Of a DNA stretch of 10,724 nt, positions 6,172-10,724 are shown in pieces. Made by a program: the position numbers and the translations under genes. Numbering within the stretch: position 1 is the stretch's first letter; each line of letters opens with the position of its first letter. Source of the stretch: JAVVFH01 sp032250585 (GTDB taxonomy: Bacteria > Pseudomonadota > Gammaproteobacteria > Xanthomonadales > SZUA-36); contig JAVVFH010000115.1 of assembly GCA_032250585.1 (NCBI GenBank), positions 1 through 10,724 of the forward strand, given 5' to 3'. The notes below the pieces were generated by a model. That model saw nothing but the letters and a program-made list of their open reading frames with translations. It had not been told where the DNA came from and ran no database searches.

Positions 6172-6372
6172 ATGGACGACGTCAAGCGAAACACTTTTTT
6201 CTCGCAGACTCTGGCTCAAGAGCACAAAAAACATCGCCACCTGCAAGCTGACGAAAGATCAGCCGGCCGGTCTTGCGCCACGCGCGAATTCCGGCCCCAC
6301 CTCAGTCTGAAGGCCAAAATGCTTGGGGGACACGCAGAAAGAATCAGCCGCTTGGGGGTTTTTACGCGCTGA
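6172..6372 (+). CDS. small ORF of unknown function, 66 aa, under sigma-54 promoter
   Basis: The ATG at 6172 has one of the best ribosome sites in the window: AAAGGAG at 6157-6163, 8 nt upstream. The product begins MDDVKRNTFFSQTLAQEHKK and continues rich in Arg, His and Lys (strongly basic). It has no transmembrane helix, signal peptide or motif that I recognise. Codon use is less GC-biased at third positions than in neighbouring genes, so coding status is uncertain. It sits between the structured leader and a strong terminator with no other gene in the unit. A hairpin (6343-6373) covers the stop codon. It could be a small protein, a decoy frame within a small RNA, or the decayed remnant of a larger gene. 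Confidence 0.4.
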   Translation: MDDVKRNTFFSQTLAQEHKKHRHLQADERSAGRSCATREFRPHLSLKAKMLGGHAERISRLGVFTR

Positions 6373-6433
6373 TCACGAAAAAATGCCCTGGTGCCAAAAC
6401 GCAGGCACGTATTCGGGACATCGCATCGTACTG

Positions 6434-6459
6434 AACCCGGCGCAAGTCGGGTTTTTTTT
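6434..6459 (+). terminator. strong intrinsic terminator of the sigma-54 unit
   Basis: AACCCGGC (6434-6441) pairs with GTCGGGTT (6446-6453) as an 8-bp stem (one G-U pair) capped by a GCAA tetraloop, followed by a run of eight T ending at 6459. The T-run is on the plus strand only, so it terminates rightward transcription. The only rightward unit upstream that needs it is the one starting near 6039, giving an RNA of about 420 nt. Confidence 0.88.
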
Positions 6460-6487
6460 GACCTGGCCCCGGTGAGGAGGGCAGGTC
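6460..6487. repeat. inverted repeat between terminator and NYN gene 3' end
   Basis: GACCT-G-GCCC (6460-6469) pairs with GGGCAGGT C (6479-6487) as a 9-bp stem with one bulged G and a nine-base loop. It begins right after the T-run of the plus-strand terminator and ends 11 bp before the NYN stop codon. No T-run follows it on the minus strand, so it is not a standard terminator for the NYN gene. It may stabilise that messenger's 3' end. Confidence 0.5.
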
Positions 6488-6498
6488 AAAACAGGACA

Positions 6499-7311
6499 CT
6501 AGCCTACGGCGGTGATGATGTAACCGCCGGACTTCTGGTCGTGTTCCAGTTTCAGCAGGCCCTGTGATTCCATTTCCTCGAGCATTTTGCCGAAGGAACG
6601 GAAGCCGTGATAACTCTCGTTGAAACCGGGTTTGCGGCGCTTGAGGGCCTGTTTCACCATCGAGCCCCACAGCTTGTCTTCGTCGCCGCGCTCCGAAATC
6701 AGGTCGTCGATGGTCTCCAGGACCTGCGCGAAGGCTTTTTCGGCACGGGCTTCGTTTTGATTTTGCGCAGGCGCGACCTTCTCGGCCCCGGCTTTGCGGG
6801 CACCGTTGGCTTTCTTCTTGGGCGGCTTGCGCTGCTCTGCCTTGCGGATCAGATCATCGTAATAAATGAACTCGTCACAATTGGCGATCAGCAGATCGGA
6901 GGTCGAGTTCTTGACGCCCACGCCAATCACGACCTTGTTGTTCTCACGCAACTTCGACACCAGCGGCGAAAAGTCCGAGTCGCCGGAAATGATCACGAAG
7001 GTATCGACGTGCGATTTGGTATAGCACAGATCGAGCGCGTCGACGACCATGCGGATATCCGCTGAATTCTTGCCCGACTGGCGTACGTGCGGAATTTCTA
7101 TCAGCTCGAACGAAGCCTCGTGCATGCCGCGCTTGAAATCCCTGTAACGCTCCCAGTCGCAGTAGGCTTTCTTGACGACGATATTGCCTTTCACGAGCAG
7201 GCGTTCGAGAATTTCCTCTATTTCGAAGCGGGCGTAATTCGCGTCGCGAACGCCGAGGGCGATGTTTTCAAAGTCACAGAAAAGAGCGAGGTTCTTGGTG
7301 TCGGTGGCCAT
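6499..7311 (-). CDS. NYN-domain protein with C-terminal OST-HTH/LOTUS domain (LabA/DUF88-like)
   Basis: A 270-aa protein with two domains. Residues 1-155 form a NYN (PIN-like) domain with its acidic metal-site residues: CDFEN (Asp13, Asn16), SADIRMVVDAL (Asp85) and ISGDSDFSPLV (Asp111, Asp113). A charged Lys/Ala-rich linker (about 157-192) leads to a C-terminal OST-HTH/LOTUS-type module (about 195-268; GSMVKQALKRRKPGFNE, FGKMLEE, GGYIITAV), a fold known to bind RNA. NYN domains are predicted or shown to be ribonucleases in several families, and all acidic residues needed are present. Cellular targets are unknown. The ATG at 7311 starts directly at the domain boundary; the ribosome site is weak. 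A possible -10 (TAAAAT) lies at 7344-7339 on the minus strand. It is divergent from srkA across 95 bp. Confidence 0.9.
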   Translation of the reverse strand: MATDTKNLALFCDFENIALGVRDANYARFEIEEILERLLVKGNIVVKKAYCDWERYRDFKRGMHEASFELIEIPHVRQSGKNSADIRMVVDALDLCYTKSHVDTFVIISGDSDFSPLVSKLRENNKVVIGVGVKNSTSDLLIANCDEFIYYDDLIRKAEQRKPPKKKANGARKAGAEKVAPAQNQNEARAEKAFAQVLETIDDLISERGDEDKLWGSMVKQALKRRKPGFNESYHGFRSFGKMLEEMESQGLLKLEHDQKSGGYIITAVG

Positions 7312-7394
7312 CTGAGCAGAATTCTTTGGGGTTGCTTCATTTTACAGGAAGCCTGATCGACACGCTGAATGGATTTTCCAACGCGGGAAACCGC

Positions 7395-7400
7395 TATGAT
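7395..7400 (+). promoter_or_regulatory. candidate -10 element of srkA
   Basis: TATGAT matches the -10 consensus at five of six bases. Its distance to the srkA ATG (7407) puts the expected transcription start on, or within a base or two of, the A of the start codon. No good -35 box is visible 16-18 bp upstream. Together with the absence of a ribosome site, this suggests a leaderless or near-leaderless message. Confidence 0.35.
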
Positions 7401-7406
7401 GCCGGA

Positions 7407-8402
7407 ATGAATGCCACACTCACCGACCCGGCGCCGTATTACCGCCTCGACCCCGACACCATCCTGCAGGCGGTCGAGTCGACCGGGCTGCCCTGTGACG
7501 GCCGTTTGCTGGCCCTGAACAGCTATGAAAACCGTGTCTACCAGGTCGGCGTGGAAGACGGCGACCCGGTGGTGGTTAAATTCTATCGACCAGCCCGCTG
7601 GACCGATGCGCAGATTCTGGAGGAGCACAGCTTTTCGGCCGAACTGTCGGCAGCGGAAATTCCGCTGATTGCGCCGCGAATCATCGGAGGTCAAACGCTG
7701 TTTCGCCACGAAAACTTCCGCTTTGCTGTGTTCCGCCGCCAGGGTGGGCACACGCCGGAACTGGGTGACCGCGAAACGCGCCTGTGGCTGGGGCGCTTTC
7801 TCGGTCGCATCCACGCCATCGGCGGCGCCAGGCCCTTCCGGCACCGCCCCGCACTGACCCCCGAGCGTTTCGGCGACGAGTCGATCCGCACCATCCTCGC
7901 CGGACCCTGGCTGCCGCCCCACCTGACCAGCGCCTTCGAATCACTGGCCGGCGACCTGATGCGCACCGTCCGCCAGGCCTATGCGCGGGCCGGGGGCGTC
8001 GTCTCCATCCGCTTGCACGGCGACTGCCACCCGGGAAACATACTCTGGCGGGAAGGGCCGTTTTTCGTCGATCTCGACGACTGCCAATCCGGTCCGGCCG
8101 TGCAGGATTTGTGGATGCTGCTGTCCGGCGAAACGCACGAAATGGAACAGCAGCTTGGCGACATCATCGAAGGCTACAGCCAGTTTTGCCGCTTCGACAC
8201 ACGGGAGTTACAGCTGATCGAAGCCCTGCGCACGCTGCGCATGCTGCACCACGCGGCCTGGATTGCGCGGCGCTGGGACGACCCGGCGTTTCCGGCGGCT
8301 TTCCCGTGGTTCGACAGCCCGCGCTACTGGGAAGACCTGGTGCTGGGCTTGAGGGAGCAGTTTTCCGCGATGCAGGAAGCGGCACTCACGCTGAATTTCT
8401 AG
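7407..8402 (+). CDS. srkA: Stress response serine/threonine kinase A (YihE/RdoA family)
   Basis: A 331-aa cytoplasmic eukaryotic-like kinase; in E. coli SrkA phosphorylates Ser/Thr and protects stressed cells from death. The sequence follows the E. coli protein closely: LNSYENRVYQ (38-46), VVKFYRP with the ATP-binding Lys58, RWTDAQILEEH, the catalytic loop RLHGDCHPGNILW (Asp206, Asn211), and FVDLDD with the Mg-binding Asp222. These keep the same spacing as Asp201, Asn206 and Asp217 in E. coli. The C-terminal half includes VQDLWMLLSG and AWIARRWDDPAFP. Length is within a few residues of 328 aa. The ATG at 7407 matches the family's N-terminus, although no clear ribosome site precedes it. It converges on slyX with a 10-bp gap and is divergent from the NYN gene. 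Confidence 0.95.
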   Translation: MNATLTDPAPYYRLDPDTILQAVESTGLPCDGRLLALNSYENRVYQVGVEDGDPVVVKFYRPARWTDAQILEEHSFSAELSAAEIPLIAPRIIGGQTLFRHENFRFAVFRRQGGHTPELGDRETRLWLGRFLGRIHAIGGARPFRHRPALTPERFGDESIRTILAGPWLPPHLTSAFESLAGDLMRTVRQAYARAGGVVSIRLHGDCHPGNILWREGPFFVDLDDCQSGPAVQDLWMLLSGETHEMEQQLGDIIEGYSQFCRFDTRELQLIEALRTLRMLHHAAWIARRWDDPAFPAAFPWFDSPRYWEDLVLGLREQFSAMQEAALTLNF

Positions 8403-8412
8403 GCGAGGCATG

Positions 8413-8634
8413 CTAGTAATGAGGCGGGACCTCGTGACCGCTGTCGGCCCCCGCGTCTGCCGCCAGATCGGCGACCGCCTGCAGGCGGTTTTCCAGTTCC
8501 CGCAAACGGCGCGCCAGGCGTCCGAGTTCACGGTCATGGCGCACCACCACCTCGTTCAGGTTTTCGATCAAATCGTCCTGGAAGGCCAGGCGGCTTTCCA
8601 GTTCGTCCAGGCGCTGCGCATCGCTTGCTGTCAT
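8413..8634 (-). CDS. slyX: SlyX family protein
   Basis: A 73-aa coiled-coil protein. Residues 8-58 show regular heptads (RLDELESRLAFQDDLIENLN, then LGRLARRLRELENRL), and the protein ends in PPHY, the conserved SlyX C-terminus. The family is widespread in gammaproteobacteria, often near slyD, and its function is not established. The ATG at 8634 overlaps the stop codon of the upstream VOC gene as ATGA, so translation is probably coupled. An upstream in-frame ATG at 8664 would give ten extra residues inside the VOC gene and is less likely. The gene ends 10 bp from the convergent srkA stop. Confidence 0.92.
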   Translation of the reverse strand: MTASDAQRLDELESRLAFQDDLIENLNEVVVRHDRELGRLARRLRELENRLQAVADLAADAGADSGHEVPPHY

Positions 8635-9041
8635 GGCGGTCCATCGCCCGCAGGCGGTTCCCATAACTCAACCCGGTTGCCGTCGGGATCGACGAACCAG
8701 CCGAAGCGTCCGAAGTCCTCCTCTTCCCGCGCCTCGAGCACCTCGGCACCGCCCTCCTCGACCTTGCGCAATGCCGCGTCCAGGTCGTCGACCACCAGAT
8801 TGATCATGAATCCCTGGCTGGCCGCGCCGAAATATTCCGTGTCGGCCGGAAAGGCACCCCACACGGTAAACCCGGAGGCCGGCATGCCGGCCGGTGGGAA
8901 GCTGGCGCCGCGCGACTCGCCATAGGCTTCCATCTTGATACCCAGATGCTCCTCGTACCACGCGCCCAGGCGCGCCGGATCCCTGGAACGAAAAAAGATT
9001 CCGCCGACGCCCAGCACGTGGCCCTGCCCGGTTTTGCTCAT
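8631..9041 (-). CDS. VOC-superfamily (glyoxalase/bleomycin-resistance-like) protein
   Basis: A 136-aa soluble protein with two babbab-type half-domains. The N-terminal half begins GVGGIFFRSRDPARLGAWYE (11-30). The C-terminal half has MINLVVDDLDAAL (79-91) and GRFGWFVDPDGNRVELWEPP (111-130), the typical VOC ending with a candidate metal-ligand Glu125. His8 near the start and Glu125 are candidates for metal binding. The substrate is unknown; relatives include lyases, dioxygenases and resistance proteins. The ATG at 9041 has AGGAG about 7 nt upstream, a good ribosome site. Its stop overlaps the slyX start by the ATGA arrangement, so the two form an operon. Confidence 0.9.
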   Translation of the reverse strand: MSKTGQGHVLGVGGIFFRSRDPARLGAWYEEHLGIKMEAYGESRGASFPPAGMPASGFTVWGAFPADTEYFGAASQGFMINLVVDDLDAALRKVEEGGAEVLEAREEEDFGRFGWFVDPDGNRVELWEPPAGDGPP

Positions 9042-9203
9042 CACGTCACTCCTGCTTTCACCCTTCCATGGTACCGCATGAAAACGGTCAGGGCATGACG
9101 CGACCGACTCACGGCCGCCGGCCGAAAACCGCGCCGGCCGGCCTGCATTGCGATCCGCGCGCGCTGTCCCCACATCTTCAGGCAGGCAACCAAGGACCAC
9201 GCT

Positions 9204-9599
9204 ATGAACCAAACGGGAAGCAACAACGAGATTCACATGGATGCCTCCAGTCTCTACCGGGAGGAGGTGTTTACCGACAACACGGTCGGCACCCTACGCC
9301 GGCTCACGCCGGTCGATGCCGAGGGCCAAACCGATCCATCGCGCCACACGCAATTTATCGGCTCGACGCAGGTCATGACCTCGGCCGGCCCGATGCCGCT
9401 GTCCTTCGAGCTCGAGGCGACCTCGCTGGCGGAAGCCGCGGCCGCCTTTGGCGAAGGCGCCCGGCGGGCCTTCGAGCAGACCATGGAAGAACTCAAGGAG
9501 ATGCAGCGCCAGCAGGCTTCGTCCATCGTGGTGCCCAAAGGTGGCATGGATCCCAACATGGGCGGCGGCATGGGCGGCGGGAAAATCCAAATGCCCTGA
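9204..9599 (+). CDS. small cytoplasmic protein of unknown function with GGM-rich tail
   Basis: A 131-aa protein without signal peptide or membrane helix. It resembles unannotated proteins I recall from other gammaproteobacteria, but I cannot assign a family. Residues 17-75 look like a compact beta-rich unit (LYREEVFTDNTVGTLRRLTP, FIGSTQVMTSAGPMPLSFEL). A helix rich in Ala and Glu follows (75-105, ending in EQTMEELKEMQRQQ), then SSIVVP and a flexible tail, GGMDPNMGGGMGGGKIQMP. The tail recalls the GGM repeats at the GroEL C-terminus in composition only. The ATG at 9204 has AAGGA 7 nt upstream; Met12 is a possible alternative. The secreted cyclophilin starts 6 bp after its stop, implying co-transcription. 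It is divergent from the VOC-slyX operon across 162 bp containing GC-rich palindromic sequence but no clear promoter. Confidence 0.8.
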   Translation: MNQTGSNNEIHMDASSLYREEVFTDNTVGTLRRLTPVDAEGQTDPSRHTQFIGSTQVMTSAGPMPLSFELEATSLAEAAAAFGEGARRAFEQTMEELKEMQRQQASSIVVPKGGMDPNMGGGMGGGKIQMP

Positions 9600-9605
9600 G
9601 TTAAC

Positions 9606-10481
9606 ATGAGCGGCGTGAAAGCGCAGACGCCCCTCGCCCTGATTGCAATCGTCTTCGGTCTCGCGCTCAGCGTCGGTCGAACGCCGCTGCTGGCCGCGGA
9701 GATGACCTGGCGGCAGGTCGATGCCGACCAACTGGTGTTCATGGAACTGCAGGAGGGCCGGGTCGTCATCGAGCTCAATCCACGGTTTGCGCCGGCAACC
9801 GTCAAACAATTCCGGGCGTTGGTGCAGCGGCGCTTTTATGACGGACTCGGGTTCTATCGCGTCATCGACGGCTTCGTTGCTCAGGGCGGTGACGGCAGCG
9901 ACCTCGGTGAACTCAGCAACGTGCCGCTGATCGCCGCCGAGTTCGAACTGGAGGCCCCCGAAAAGCTCGCATTCACACCCGTTCAGCAGCCCGACCTGTT
10001 CGCCCACGAGACCGGTTTCGTCGACGGTTTCCCGGCCGCACGGGACGCGCGCGGCGAACGGTTGTGGATTCCGCACTGCCCCGGTATCGTCGCGATGGCC
10101 AGGAATGAAAGCCCGGATTCCAGCCGCACCGATTTCTATATTGTCATCGGCCAGGCACCGCGTTACCTGGACCGTAACATGAACGTGTTCGGCCGGGTGA
10201 TTGACGGCATGGAGGTCTTGCAGCGTATCAGGCGCGGCCCGCCGGGCAATAACGGCATCATCCGCGCGGACATCGAAATGAGCCGCATCCGCAGCATGCG
10301 GCTGGCCTCGGACATCGACGAGAATCAGCGCCTGGACGCCTTCGTGATGGACAGCACCAGCGAGGGCTTCGCGGAAATGCTCGAGCAGCGCCGCGTTCGC
10401 AAGCAGAAATTCTTTCACCACCGGCCTCCGGAAGTCCTCGACGTGTGCCAGGTGCCGATGACCGGCCGGGTGACGAAATAG
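9606..10481 (+). CDS. Secreted cyclophilin-type peptidyl-prolyl cis-trans isomerase
   Basis: A 291-aa protein with an N-terminal signal peptide (hydrophobic residues about 9-22, Ala-x-Ala-like site near 28-31), so it probably acts in the periplasm. It catalyses proline isomerisation during protein folding. The cyclophilin core runs from about residue 43 to 230. It contains FYRVIDGFVAQGGD, where Arg85, Phe90 and Gln93 correspond to human cyclophilin A Arg55, Phe60 and Gln63. FYIVIG (177-182) and YLDRNMNVFGRVIDGMEVL follow, with Tyr at the position of the cyclosporin-contact Trp. About 45 residues (112-157) are inserted between the active-site strand and HCPGIVAMAR, and about 60 charged residues follow the core. 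Start at 9606 is 6 bp after the previous stop, with no good ribosome site, which suggests translational coupling. glk begins 25 bp downstream. Confidence 0.93.
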   Translation: MSGVKAQTPLALIAIVFGLALSVGRTPLLAAEMTWRQVDADQLVFMELQEGRVVIELNPRFAPATVKQFRALVQRRFYDGLGFYRVIDGFVAQGGDGSDLGELSNVPLIAAEFELEAPEKLAFTPVQQPDLFAHETGFVDGFPAARDARGERLWIPHCPGIVAMARNESPDSSRTDFYIVIGQAPRYLDRNMNVFGRVIDGMEVLQRIRRGPPGNNGIIRADIEMSRIRSMRLASDIDENQRLDAFVMDSTSEGFAEMLEQRRVRKQKFFHHRPPEVLDVCQVPMTGRVTK

Positions 10482-10506
10482 GCCACACAGCCATGCTAAA
10501 CGACAC

Positions 10507-10724
10507 ATGAGAATTCTGGCCGCCGATATCGGGGGCACCAACGCCCGCTTCGCCGCCGTCGAGATCAGCGATCTGTCGGAGCGTTCGATGGGCCAACCAT
10601 TGGTCATCCCGACCCCGGTCAGCGGCACAGGCTCGTTCCGGCAGTTGCTGGAACGCTTTCGCGCCGAAGCCCCGGCCGGCATGGCGCAGATCGAGCGTTA
10701 CGACGGCGTGGCGCTGGGCGTCGC
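10507..10724 (+). CDS. glk: Glucokinase, N-terminal part
   Basis: The first 72 codons are present; the gene runs off the right edge. The product would phosphorylate glucose to glucose-6-phosphate with ATP. The N-terminus MRILAADIGGTNARFA carries the phosphate-binding motif of Glk-type glucokinases (DIGGTNARF from Asp7), which differs from the ROK-family version. The ATG at 10507 is the natural start, but no clear ribosome site precedes it. A five-codon frame (ATG at 10493) ends in a TGA overlapping this ATG. It lies 25 bp downstream of the cyclophilin gene on the same strand and may be co-transcribed with it. A Glk-type identity is well supported; sugar specificity is not visible in this fragment. 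Confidence 0.88.
   Translation, partial: MRILAADIGGTNARFAAVEISDLSERSMGQPLVIPTPVSGTGSFRQLLERFRAEAPAGMAQIERYDGVALGV

Noticed and set aside
6172..6372. Small ORF as a PEP-CTERM protein, a class often found under sigma-54 promoters
   Set aside because: There is no signal peptide, no VPEP motif, no C-terminal helix and no basic tail after a helix in any frame.
9105..9150. GC-rich palindromic cluster (CCGGC/GCCGG copies) in the VOC/GGM-protein gap
   Set aside because: The copies are self-complementary and short, give several equally poor pairings, and have no T-run. No function can be supported.
9294..10682. Long minus-strand open frame (462 codons) opposite the GGM-tail protein and the cyclophilin
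   Set aside because: It covers two genes with clear family or ribosome-site support and has no domain of its own.

Overview
The window looks like ordinary chromosomal core sequence from a GC-rich gammaproteobacterium. The evidence is the set of gammaproteobacterial families (SrkA/YihE kinase, SlyX, IlvE, Glk-type glucokinase, NYN-LOTUS protein, CDF metal exporter), high G+C at third codon positions, and tight gene packing. I cannot name the genus. No phage genes, insertion sequences, CRISPR arrays, tRNA or rRNA were seen.

Left part (1-3500): a peptide-use neighbourhood. A DUF885-like lipoprotein (partial, minus) lies downstream of a POT-family proton/peptide symporter (minus). Divergent from these is an M20 metallodipeptidase (plus), with a 214-bp shared control region. 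Import of small peptides followed by cytoplasmic hydrolysis is the obvious joint role.

Middle (3521-5837): a minus-strand metal-export pair, a half-length GDT1/UPF0016 protein followed 12 bp later by a CDF (zinc-type) exporter. Divergent from it is ilvE, the branched-chain aminotransferase.

Gap (5838-6498): the most interesting stretch, holding what looks like a self-contained plus-strand transcription unit. It has a near-consensus sigma-54 promoter (6013-6028) and helically phased TGACA repeats about 100 bp upstream, where an enhancer would sit. The predicted start near 6039 falls immediately before a riboswitch-like structured leader (6042-6142) with two mutually exclusive stems. A CTCCTT inside the leader is complementary to a strong AAAGGAG ribosome site, which precedes a 66-codon ORF of unknown type. 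The unit closes with a strong intrinsic terminator (6434-6459). It could be a sigma-54-dependent small or dual-function RNA, or a ligand-sensing leader for a small protein. I do not recognise it as a known RNA class.

Right part (6499-10724): an NYN-LOTUS putative RNA-binding or nuclease protein (minus), divergent from srkA (plus). Convergent to srkA is a translationally coupled VOC-slyX pair (minus). A plus-strand group follows: a small conserved-looking protein with a GGM-rich tail, a secreted cyclophilin-type peptidyl-prolyl isomerase 6 bp later, and the start of glk (cut by the window end).
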